A stretch of 64,000 nt of DNA from JAIXWP01 sp041391745 (GTDB taxonomy: Bacteria; Bacteroidota; Bacteroidia; Flavobacteriales_D; Sanyastnellaceae). Made by a program: the position numbers and the translations under genes. Shown here one piece after another: positions 1 through 6,818 of this stretch (position 1 is the stretch's first letter; every line of letters begins with the position of its first letter). Under the pieces are notes generated by a model. The model had not been told where the DNA came from. It ran no database searches and saw nothing but the letters and a program-made list of their open reading frames with translations. The stretch is taken from NCBI GenBank assembly GCA_041391745.1, contig JAWKNK010000008.1:62001-126000 (forward strand), given 5' to 3'.

Positions 1-384
1 ATCGTTGGATGGAGTCTGTCTAATACCATGTCAAGCGATTGGACTACAGAGGTAATGAAAGATGCTATTGAGCGATTTGGAGCGCCTAAAATCGTCAATA
101 CTGACCAAGGCAGTCAATATACCTCGAATGAACATACAAGCCTTCTATTGAGCCATAAAATCGAAATTTCAATGGATGGAAAAGGACGAGCGACTGACAA
201 TATTTTCATCGAACGGTTCTGGAGGACTCTCAAATACGAACATTTGAAGTTCAGAGACTATAAAACAGGAATTGAACTGCATAAACACATCCAAGAATTT
301 ATGCTGGAGTATAACAACGAAAGAAAGCACACAACAATAGGCAAAAGACCAGCGGAAATTTATTTTGCATCAAATGCGGCTTAG
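1..384 (+). CDS. IS3-family transposase (OrfB), C-terminal part, cut by window edge
   Basis: The reading frame is open from base 1, so the gene starts upstream of the window; about 127 C-terminal residues are visible. They form the end of an rve/DDE integrase core: the second catalytic Asp lies in NTDQGSQYTS and the catalytic Glu in NIFIERFWRTLKYEH, followed by the usual YNNERKHTTIGKRPAEIY tail. The spacing and tail are typical of IS3-group OrfB, which cuts and joins element ends. The element's right end follows within about 50 bp. The neighbouring sensor gene is truncated at that point, so the insertion appears to have broken it. The DDE residues seen are intact, but activity cannot be judged without the N-terminal part. 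Confidence 0.9.
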   Translation: MVGWSLSNTMSSDWTTEVMKDAIERFGAPKIVNTDQGSQYTSNEHTSLLLSHKIEISMDGKGRATDNIFIERFWRTLKYEHLKFRDYKTGIELHKHIQEFMLEYNNERKHTTIGKRPAEIYFASNAA

Positions 385-411
385 AATAAAAAACAATTAA
401 TTTTGACAAGT

Positions 412-434
412 CACTGTTCTAAGAATGGGGGTAA
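412..434. repeat. Probable right terminal repeat of the IS3-family element
   Basis: The transposase stop is followed by an AT-rich stretch and then CTGTTCTAAGAATGGGGGTAA. Read on the other strand this begins TTACCCCCATTCTTAG, the style of IS3-family ends. The next frame (propeller remnant) becomes open right after it. The left end is outside the window, so the inverted repeat cannot be confirmed. A related pair of sequences stands at 62195-62267. Confidence 0.5.
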
Positions 435-737
435 CTTAAATTGTACACGCGACACAAAAGCATTGGTGGTCTGGATGGAAAGGTGGACAGCAACTTGGAT
501 GAATATTTATCTACTGTAAAAGACAACGATGATAATTTATGGTTTGTGACCTATCGCGATGGTGTATGGAAATACGATGGCACGAACATTACGCATTACG
601 TGGTGAAGGATAATGCAGAAGAAATTACCTTATTCAGTATATACAAAGACAATAAAGGTGATCTTTGGTTGGGAACACATGAGCATGGCGCTTACAAGTT
701 CAACGGCTCCGAATTTGTGAAATTTACGATGAAGTAG
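435..737 (+). pseudogene. Two-component-regulator propeller fragment, 5' end lost at IS junction
   Basis: About 98 residues remain of a sensor beta-propeller. Two Reg_prop-type blades are visible, with DDNLWFVTYRDGVWKYDG and KGDLWLGTHEHGAYKFNG. Such blades form the periplasmic ligand-sensing part of hybrid or LytS-type kinases, or occur alone. There is no plausible start: the frame is closed by a stop inside the IS end just upstream. I read this as the 3' remnant of a gene cut by the IS3 insertion. No kinase domain follows, so the original protein was probably a stand-alone propeller lipoprotein or exported protein. Confidence 0.7.
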
Positions 738-760
738 GGGACGGACTTTTTTTGAATTAT

Positions 761-1114
761 TTAACCTGCCAACAACGACTCGGCAGGGATCCCGAATTCT
801 CTGTTTAGTTTTTTCATCATAGCCACGGTGAGTTTTCGTTGCCGATTGAGTACTTCTGTTACTCTTGCTCTTGTTCCAAAAAATGGCGTCAAATCTGCAC
901 GCTTCATTCCCATTTGTTCCATTCTGAATTGAATAGCTTCAATAGGATCTGGAGCATCAATTTTATACTTTTCTTTCTCGAATAAATCAACAAGCGTCAC
1001 CAACAATTCTATTTCTTCGAATCCTTTTTGACCGGGTTGAATATCAAAGTGTTTTTCAATGACTGAAAGCGCTATTTGATAGTCTTCTTCTGTTTTGATA
1101 AGTTTGATTTTCAT
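761..1114 (-). CDS. higA: HigA-type antitoxin, XRE-family HTH
   Basis: 117 residues from ATG at 1114, which is preceded by a purine-rich AGGAAAG. An in-frame start at 1156 would overlap the toxin gene and adds only a Lys/Arg-rich stretch, so the inner start is preferred. The C-terminal half is a helix-turn-helix: FRMEQMGMKRADLTPFFG followed by RARVTEVLNRQRKLTVAMM, as in HigA antitoxins. It lies downstream of the toxin gene, the HigBA order (toxin first), with 25 bp between stop and start. The family neutralises the toxin by binding it and represses its own promoter; a palindrome upstream of the toxin gene fits that. The N-terminal ~60 residues are the variable toxin-binding part. Confidence 0.85.
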   Translation of the reverse strand: MKIKLIKTEEDYQIALSVIEKHFDIQPGQKGFEEIELLVTLVDLFEKEKYKIDAPDPIEAIQFRMEQMGMKRADLTPFFGTRARVTEVLNRQRKLTVAMMKKLNREFGIPAESLLAG

Positions 1115-1139
1115 TTTTTTTCTTTCCTTTTTTTGATTT

Positions 1140-1442
1140 CTAAATCGTAGATGCATCTATTTTATCATATTCAGCATGTGTACCAACAAATCTGATGAAA
1201 ACCCATTGTGTGAGGTAATTGATTTGCACGATTAGTCGGTACTTATTGCCACATATATTGAATACAATTCTATTATCACCTATTACACTGGCAGATGCAA
1301 ATTGTTTTTTTACATCATTGGGATTGCGCCATTCAGCAATTAACGCTTCATGATACCAGGCCTTGAGAGGTTGTTCAGAGTCCTTCCTTCCCCTTTTTTC
1401 CCAATGCGCTTTCAATGTTTTTTTAGCAATTATGTTTTTCAT
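1140..1442 (-). CDS. higB: HigB-type toxin (RelE-like mRNA interferase)
   Basis: 100 residues with the HigB pattern: an N-terminal helix (KTLKAHWEKRGRKDSEQPLKAWYHEA), then a conserved middle with NRIVFNICGNKYRLIVQINY and the C-terminal VFIRFVGTHAEYDKIDA. The closing GTHxEYDKID block is diagnostic for the HigB_toxin family, ribosome-dependent RNases of RelE fold. It is the first gene of the pair and directly precedes higA. A Bacteroidota -7-like box (TACCTTCG on the minus strand, 1455-1448) ends only 5 nt before the ATG, so the transcript should be almost leaderless. The gene is intact. Confidence 0.88.
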   Translation of the reverse strand: MKNIIAKKTLKAHWEKRGRKDSEQPLKAWYHEALIAEWRNPNDVKKQFASASVIGDNRIVFNICGNKYRLIVQINYLTQWVFIRFVGTHAEYDKIDASTI

Positions 1443-1447
1443 TTATG

Positions 1448-1455
1448 CGAAGGTA
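1448..1455 (-). promoter_or_regulatory. -7 box of the higBA promoter
   Basis: TACCTTCG on the minus strand, one base away from the Bacteroidota consensus TAnnTTTG. It is 5 nt upstream of the higB ATG, and the operator palindrome starts 17 nt further upstream. The same TTCG variant occurs at the rplM promoter (2317-2324). Confidence 0.5.
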
Positions 1456-1472
1456 CAATAAATAATCCACTC

Positions 1473-1489
1473 GTTCCCAATTTGGGAAC
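1473..1489. promoter_or_regulatory. Palindromic operator, probable HigA binding site
   Basis: GTTCCCAATTTGGGAAC is a perfect 8+1+8 inverted repeat 31 bp upstream of the higB start. It covers the place where the -33 element of the higBA promoter must lie. XRE antitoxins of this class bind such palindromes to autorepress, so HigA or the HigBA complex is the natural ligand. No second copy was noticed in the window. Confidence 0.6.
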
Positions 1490-1511
1490 AAAAAAATATG
1501 TTTGAAAACAA

Positions 1512-1541
1512 AAACCCCCGCCAAACCAAAGGCGGGGGTTT
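1512..1541 (-). terminator. Intrinsic-terminator-like hairpin
   Basis: AAACCCCCGCC and GGCGGGGGTTT form a perfect 11-bp stem around the loop AAACCAAA. On the minus strand it lies 43 bp after the stop of the 20-codon open frame at 1584-1646 and stands between that frame and the higBA promoter, so it may insulate the two. The T-tract is only three bases long. Confidence 0.55.
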
Positions 1542-1583
1542 CAAAACCAAACAAAAACCAAATATTACTCTTACGAGAATGTC

Positions 1584-1646
1584 TTATTTATCATTAAAGA
1601 TCCAAAGTCCTTGACCTTGTGCTGGAAAATCGAAATTTGTGTTCAT
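1584..1646 (-). CDS. Possible 20-residue peptide ORF followed by a strong hairpin
   Basis: A short frame encodes MNTNFDFPAQGQGLWIFNDK and then stops; the GC-rich hairpin at 1512-1541 follows after 43 nt. The peptide is not low-complexity and is unrelated to the repeat DNA upstream. I do not recognise it. It could be a genuine small peptide, a leader peptide, or the surviving end of a degraded gene. No clear ribosome binding site precedes it, which is normal in this phylum. Confidence 0.3.
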   Translation of the reverse strand: MNTNFDFPAQGQGLWIFNDK

Positions 1647-1789
1647 GGCATTAAGTTTTAAGAGGTGAGTATTCAGTGGTTATTCTTAAACCATGACCCA
1701 AAAATCTACTATTCCTATTACATATATAAGTGTGATTTCAGCATCGGGGCGGTATTTTGGATGAAAGGCAGGGATTTTTGGAGAAACGG

Positions 1790-2235
1790 ATCCTTCGACT
1801 TCGCTAGCGCTACGCTCAGGAACCGGGGGATGGGGAGTTGGAGGCTTTTAGTTTGAGAGTATAGGAGTAGGCGAGTATGCGAATGTTGGTATGAGGGTTT
1901 CTGTGCCTCTCGCTACGGCATACAAAAGGGAACTACTATCACACAGCGAAACCTCTCGCTACGCTGGCGCTACGCTCGAGGGCCCTGGTTTTGCCCCTCC
2001 CTGAATAGCGTAATACAGGTCCCCTGAGCGTTAGTTTCTTGAATGCGAAGCATGATAAGAAACTATAGCGAAGGGTGGTGCTGTGCGGAAGAGACAGAGA
2101 AGTCGAAGGACCGCCCCCAACTCCCAACTCCCATCCCCGGTTCCTGAGCTTGTCGAAGGACGAATCCTTGTCCCCTTGAATCCTAGTCCTCTTGAATCCT
2201 AGTCCTCTTGAATCCTTTTTTCCTTTTTTCCTTTT
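1790..2235. repeat. Intergenic repeat cluster upstream of rplM
   Basis: This gap holds several modules that recur elsewhere. There are CCTTCGACTTCGCTAGCGC (1793-1811) and a CTTGTCGAAGGACG-type copy near 2150. CTCGCTACGCTGGCGCTACG ending in CTCGAGGGCCCTG lies at about 1951-1986. A nested hairpin, TAGTTTCTT / AAGAAACTA with ATGCGAAGCAT inside, lies at 2032-2065. G/C-rich GGGAGTTGG-type words occur near 1828 and 2113, and CTTGAATCCTAGTCCT words at 2164-2225. The apical GCAAAAC hairpin present in other copies is missing here. No convincing gene lies inside; open frames in it are repeat sequence. Confidence 0.75.
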
Positions 2236-2294
2236 TTTTTCGCTCGGAAACCCTTGAAAAATATGAGATTTAAAAAAGAAATGTTGAAAAGTAT

Positions 2295-2324
2295 TTGCTA
2301 TGTGAAGAAAACGTAGTATTTTCG
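2295..2324 (+). promoter_or_regulatory. Promoter of the rplM-rpsI(-rpsB-tsf) cluster
   Basis: TTG at 2295-2297, a 19-bp spacer and TATTTTCG at 2317-2324 match the Bacteroidota -33/-7 pattern TTG-N19-TAnnTTTG with one change. The leader to the rplM ATG is about 40 nt. Confidence 0.65.
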
Positions 2325-2367
2325 CAGCCCGTTTTTCAAAAAGGAAATACGCTAGAAATCAATAGCA

Positions 2368-2817
2368 ATGGATACGTTGAGCTATAAAACAATTTCAGGT
2401 AACAAGGAAACTGCAAATAAGCAGTGGTTGCTTGTTGACGCTGAAGGACAGACATTAGGACGCTTGTGCAGCGAGGTAGCATACCTTTTGCGTGGTAAGC
2501 ACAAGACAAATTTTACCCCACACGCTGACTGCGGTGATAACGTTGTAATTATCAACGCTGAGAAAATTCAGTTGACTGGTAAGAAGTGGGATGAGAAAGT
2601 ATATATCCGCTACACTGGTTACCCAGGTGGTCAGCGTTTCGCTACTCCAAAGGAGACTATGGCGAAGCACCCCACTGCGATGATCGAAATGGGTGTACGT
2701 GGTATGCTTCCAAAGAACCGCCTCGGACGCGCAGTTTACCGCAACCTTTATGTGTATGCTGGTACTGAGCACAACCAAGCGGCTCAACAACCGAAAGAAT
2801 ATAAATTAAAAGGATAA
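2368..2817 (+). CDS. rplM: 50S ribosomal protein L13
   Basis: 149 residues, the family length. Signature stretches include WLLVDAEGQTLGRL at the N-terminus, the central GKHKTNFTPHADCGDNVV, and the C-terminal GMLPKNRLGRAVYRNL. L13 is an early-assembly protein of the large subunit that binds domain II of 23S rRNA. It is the first gene of the cluster and is followed after 10 bp by rpsI, the near-universal L13-S9 pair. The coding strand is rich in C-ending codons (for example CGC, GAC), as expected for a highly expressed gene. No anomalies. Confidence 0.98.
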   Translation: MDTLSYKTISGNKETANKQWLLVDAEGQTLGRLCSEVAYLLRGKHKTNFTPHADCGDNVVIINAEKIQLTGKKWDEKVYIRYTGYPGGQRFATPKETMAKHPTAMIEMGVRGMLPKNRLGRAVYRNLYVYAGTEHNQAAQQPKEYKLKG

Positions 2818-2827
2818 TTGAAGTCAA

Positions 2828-3217
2828 ATGGCTGAAGTTAAGAATACCTCTGGTCGCAGAAAGACAGCTATCGCACGCGTGTACCTTTCTGAAGGAACAG
2901 GAAACTTTACTATTAACGGTAAAGATTATACAAACTACTTCCCAACATTGGTGCTTCAGTACCGTGTGAATCAACCATTCGCACTTACTGGCAACGAAGG
3001 AAAGTACGATTTCAAAGCGAACTTGGATGGCGGTGGTATCACTGGCCAGGCTGAAGCCCTTCGCTTAGCAATCAGTAAGGCGTTGATCGAGATCAACCCA
3101 GAATGGAAGACACTTCTTAAGGCTGAAGGTCTTACTACTCGTGACCCACGTATGGTTGAGCGTAAGAAATTCGGTCAGAAGAAAGCTCGTAAGCGCTTCC
3201 AGTTCTCTAAGCGTTAA
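2828..3217 (+). CDS. rpsI: 30S ribosomal protein S9
   Basis: 129 residues ending in KKARKRFQFSKR. The basic SKR terminus reaches the P-site tRNA on the small subunit and is intact. The N-terminal SGRRKTAIARVYL and the LDGGGITGQAEALRLAISKAL block are family signatures. It is co-transcribed with rplM. The 114-bp gap to rpsB contains a possible structured leader. Confidence 0.98.
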   Translation: MAEVKNTSGRRKTAIARVYLSEGTGNFTINGKDYTNYFPTLVLQYRVNQPFALTGNEGKYDFKANLDGGGITGQAEALRLAISKALIEINPEWKTLLKAEGLTTRDPRMVERKKFGQKKARKRFQFSKR

Positions 3218-3331
3218 TCGCTGGAGGGATTGTTTAGCATCCAAATCGCCTCGACTCGTTCGCCTTTCCAAAAGGCGGACGACTACTTGGTGGTTGCCCA
3301 TTAGTGAAAGTAAACAAGACAAACAAATAAA
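3218..3331 (+). promoter_or_regulatory. Possible structured leader upstream of rpsB-tsf
   Basis: The gap between rpsI and rpsB can form a 7-bp hairpin, CGCCTTT-CCA-AAAGGCG (3261-3277), inside a GC-rich stretch. It ends 54 nt before the rpsB start and has no T-tract, so it is not a terminator. Ribosomal protein operons are often autoregulated through such leaders, and S2 controls rpsB-tsf in other bacteria. Whether this one does is inference. Confidence 0.35.
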
Positions 3332-4090
3332 ATGGCAAAAGTTACATTTGACGAATTGCTTGATGCTGGTGTACATTTTGGTCACCTTAGCCGCAAGTGG
3401 AATCCAAACATGGCTCCTTACATCTTCGCTGAGAAGAAAGGAATCCATATCATCGACTTGAACAAAACAGTCGTAAAGCTCGAAGAATCAGCAAATGCTC
3501 TTAAGCAAATTGCTAAGTCTGGAAAGAAAATCCTCTTCGTAGCTACTAAGAAACAAGCAAAAGACATCGTTTCAGAAAAGGTGAAAGCGATCGGTATGCC
3601 TTACGTTACCGAGCGTTGGCCAGGTGGTATGCTTACCAACTTCGTTACTATCCGTAAAGCTGTTCGCAAAATGTCGAGCATCGAGAAAATGGGTACTGAC
3701 GGAACTGCTGCTACTCTTAGCAAGCGTGAGCGCCTTCAGTTGGATCGTACATATCAGAAAATGCAAAAGAACATCGGTTCTATTGCTGATATGAACCGCG
3801 TTCCTGCTGCTGTATTCGTTGTAGATATCATGAAAGAGCACATCGCTGTAGCTGAAGCTAAGCGTTTGGGTATTCCAGTATTCGCTATGGTGGATACAAA
3901 CAGCGACCCACGTAAAGTTGATTTCGCTATCCCAGCTAACGACGATGCTACTAAGTCGATCACTAAAATTCTTGACGTTGTTATCGAAGCTATCGCTGAA
4001 GGTCTTTCTGAACGTAAGGCTGATAAAGCAGAAGAAGGCGATACTAAGTCTGAAGGACGTGGACGCAAAAAAGCTTCTACTGAAGCTTAA
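3332..4090 (+). CDS. rpsB: 30S ribosomal protein S2
   Basis: 252 residues. The family landmarks are present: DELLDAGVHFGHLSRKWNP at the N-terminus, FVATKKQAKDIV, YVTERWPGGMLTNF, and VFAMVDTNSDPRKVDFAIPAND. The last ~20 residues are a charged tail (EEGDTKSEGRGRKKAS), a lineage-specific extension. S2 joins late in small-subunit assembly and is needed for S1 binding. It is followed by tsf, the conserved order. Confidence 0.98.
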   Translation: MAKVTFDELLDAGVHFGHLSRKWNPNMAPYIFAEKKGIHIIDLNKTVVKLEESANALKQIAKSGKKILFVATKKQAKDIVSEKVKAIGMPYVTERWPGGMLTNFVTIRKAVRKMSSIEKMGTDGTAATLSKRERLQLDRTYQKMQKNIGSIADMNRVPAAVFVVDIMKEHIAVAEAKRLGIPVFAMVDTNSDPRKVDFAIPANDDATKSITKILDVVIEAIAEGLSERKADKAEEGDTKSEGRGRKKASTEA

Positions 4091-4154
4091 TATTAGCTTC
4101 ACATAGTGAACGCTCTTTACATTCAATTTTGTTAAAAATTCAAAGGATAATATC

Positions 4155-4982
<828 letters not shown>

Positions 4983-5015
4983 TCGTTCATCGATAAGCAA
5001 AACTACAATATTGAA

Positions 5016-5042
5016 ATCCCGGACATTGTCCGGGATTTTTTT
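5016..5042 (+). terminator. Intrinsic terminator after tsf
   Basis: ATCCCGGAC-ATT-GTCCGGGAT forms a perfect 9-bp stem directly followed by a run of T, 34 nt after the tsf stop. Confidence 0.9.
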
Positions 5043-5049
5043 TGCTCCA

Positions 5050-5240
5050 TGCTTTGCCTCCACTTTAGCGAAACGCAGGTTCCCTGAGCGTTAGTTTCTT
5101 TGAATGCGAAGCATGAGAAGAAATCAAAGCGAAGGGTGTTGCTGTGCGAAAGAGACAGTGAAGTAGAAGGATGTCTCCAATGGCACAACCTCTCGCTACG
5201 CTAGCGCTACGCTCGAGGGCCCTGATTGCGTGCTTATATA
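5050..5240. repeat. Intergenic composite repeat, copy 2
   Basis: Contains the two conserved modules of the family. The nested hairpin GTTTCTT..AATGCGAAGCAT..AAGAAA with CCCTGAGCG in front and GCGAAGGGTGTTGCTGTGCG behind lies at 5080-5150. The CTCGCTACGCTAGCGCTACG / CTCGAGGGCCCTG module lies at 5191-5224. It leads directly into the long hairpin at 5244-5286. No gene is present. Confidence 0.75.
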
Positions 5241-5243
5241 GGG

Positions 5244-5286
5244 GCAAAGCGCAGCAAAACGCAGTTTTGCTGCGCTTTGCTTTTTT
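5244..5286 (+). terminator. Repeat-borne long hairpin with T-tract, invariant GCAAAAC apex
   Basis: A perfect 17-bp stem: GCAAAGCGCAGCAAAAC, loop GCA, and its exact complement, followed by TTTTTT. By structure it is an intrinsic terminator on the plus strand. On the minus strand it lies just beyond the 3' end of the GIY-YIG gene. The same apex with different outer stems recurs at 5857, 46271 and 49700. Confidence 0.7.
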
Positions 5287-5293
5287 CCGAAAA

Positions 5294-5584
5294 TTATATC
5301 CTATCCTTGCCTCTGGACAGCTTTTTGAATTCCATCTTATCGCCCTTTATCAATGCCTCCTTCTTGGCTCTAGAATATTTTTTTATAGCTAGTTCTCTGT
5401 AATATGCGTCATCAATCCTAGAGTATTCTTCATAATAGATCAATTGTACAGGTCTTCGCTTTCTTGTGTAGTTAGCACCCATTCCTGTATTATGTTCCTC
5501 AACACGTTTGAAAATATCTTTTGAAGATCCAACATAGAATGAATTGTCGGAACACTTCAAAATATAAGCTCCCATAATCTTCAT
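5294..5584 (-). CDS. GIY-YIG nuclease-superfamily protein
   Basis: A small single-domain protein of 96 residues from the ATG at 5584 (7 more if the ATG at 5605 is used). The defining GIY-YIG strands appear as MGAYILKCSDNSFYVGSS, followed by the helix with conserved Arg (KDIFKRVEEHNTG), then YTRKRRPVQLIYYEEY, with the metal-binding Glu region in YYRELAIKKYSRAKKEALI. Stand-alone proteins of this UPF0213/YhbQ type are common and numerous in Bacteroidota; their role is unknown, possibly DNA repair or structure-specific nicking. It stands alone between two repeat clusters, a setting consistent with mobility, though nothing proves this. Confidence 0.88.
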   Translation of the reverse strand: MKIMGAYILKCSDNSFYVGSSKDIFKRVEEHNTGMGANYTRKRRPVQLIYYEEYSRIDDAYYRELAIKKYSRAKKEALIKGDKMEFKKLSRGKDRI

Positions 5585-5605
5585 CACTTTCAGTTTAGAA
5601 CACAA

Positions 5606-6101
5606 AAATAATTGCCGATAGATCTTTTCTGATCACAAATCTCATTCGGTTTAACCCGAATATTCTTGAATATTCTCTTGTTTATAAAACCACACTCGCA
5701 CACCCCAGCAACTCTCGCTACGAAATACGAAGGGAAACTAGTATCACACAGCACAACCTCTCGCTACGGAATACAAAAGGAAAACCACTATCACACAGCA
5801 AAACCTCTCGCTACGCTAGCGCTACGCTCGAGGGCCCTGGTTTCGCGCCTAAATATGGGCAAAGCCCAGCAAAACGCAGTTTTGCGGGGCTTCGCCTTCC
5901 TCAATAGCGTCCTTCGACAAGCTCAGGAACCTCCCTGTCCTCTTGAATCCTTGAATCCTTGTCTTCTTGAATTCTTGTCCCCCCCCCCCCGAACACTTTC
6001 CCCCCAAAATTGTTATTTTGAGTGAATCTAAATGCCGAAATGAGTATGAGTGTATTCATTTGGCACTTATTTTCGCCTCGCAAATCAAAATTTATCGAAC
6101 C
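5606..6101. repeat. Intergenic repeat cluster upstream of sdhC
   Basis: The gap has no gene. ACTCTCGCTACG / AGCACAACCTCTCGCTACG direct repeats (5709-5830) lead into the CTCGAGGGCCCTG module. An imperfect copy of the GCAAAAC-GCA-GTTTTGC hairpin (5857-5895) comes next; its outer stem carries mismatches. Then come TCCTTCGACAAGCTCAGGAAC (5910-5930) and CTTGAATCCTTGTCTTCTTG words (5940-5980). A run of ten or so C lies near 5981. The last 100 bp before sdhC are ordinary AT-rich promoter-type DNA, but I cannot fix a -7 box. Confidence 0.7.
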
Positions 6102-6788
6102 GTGGGATTATTCAAATCTTCTATTGCTAAGAAATTGTGGATGTCTCTGACAGGGATATTCCTCATCAGTTTCCTCGTTGTTCACTGCGCTGTTAATGCT
6201 ACAATATTCTTCAACGACGGTGGAAAGACATTCAACCTCTGGGCCCATTTCATGGGAACAAACATCCTTATTCGAACCGCTGAAATTGGTCTTTTTGTAG
6301 GACTGATTCTCCACATTGTGGATGGTTTGATGCTTTACTTCCAAAACCGCGCTGCACGCCCGGTGAAGTACGCTTACGAAAAAGCTTCGGCAAGCAGCAA
6401 ATGGTATTCAAGAAGCATGGCGCTTCTAGGTACTTTGATTTTATTATTCCTCATCCTTCACTTGTACCATTTCTGGTTGCGCACGCGCTTCACTGGCCTT
6501 ACCATTGAAAATCCTGAAATGGTGATCGGAACGCGCATGTACGAAAACCTTTATGGAGAAATGAATTACATTTTCTCTTACCTATGGGTGGTAATCGTGT
6601 ACGTGTTGGGATGTATCTCTTTGTTCTGGCACTTACTTCACGGCTTCAAAAGTGCATTCCAAACATTGGGATGGAACCACGGCAAATACAAAGGAATCAT
6701 TGCAATTACTGGAGATGCTTTCTCAGTAATTATTCCAGCGATTTTCGCGGCAATGCCAATCGCGATGTATCTCAAGCTCGTTCATTAA
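6102..6788 (+). CDS. sdhC: Succinate dehydrogenase/fumarate reductase cytochrome b subunit
   Basis: 228 residues from the GTG at 6102 (VGLFKSSIAKKLW), the usual start of Bacteroidota SdhC. Longer in-frame versions begin inside repeat DNA and are unlikely. Five membrane segments are visible, with heme-ligand histidines in VVHCAVNATIF, ILHIVDGLMLYFQ, ILHLYHFW and WHLLHGFKSAFQTLGW. This is the B-type (two-heme, single-subunit) anchor that passes electrons between SdhB and menaquinone. It is followed by sdhA and sdhB with gaps of 30 and 13 bp, so the three genes form an operon. Complex II links the TCA cycle to the respiratory chain at the inner membrane. Confidence 0.93.
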   Translation: MGLFKSSIAKKLWMSLTGIFLISFLVVHCAVNATIFFNDGGKTFNLWAHFMGTNILIRTAEIGLFVGLILHIVDGLMLYFQNRAARPVKYAYEKASASSKWYSRSMALLGTLILLFLILHLYHFWLRTRFTGLTIENPEMVIGTRMYENLYGEMNYIFSYLWVVIVYVLGCISLFWHLLHGFKSAFQTLGWNHGKYKGIIAITGDAFSVIIPAIFAAMPIAMYLKLVH

Positions 6789-6818
6789 TAGAATTTTCAA
6801 CCGGATAAAAAATAAGTC

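Noticed and set aside
1939..2127. 62-codon open frame on the minus strand
   Set aside because: It lies wholly in the composite repeat, and similar frames appear at other copies (5003-5247, 46216-46452).
5666..6025. 119-codon open frame upstream of sdhC
   Set aside because: It crosses CTCGCTACG repeats, the GCAAAAC hairpin and a poly-C tract; no protein-like composition.
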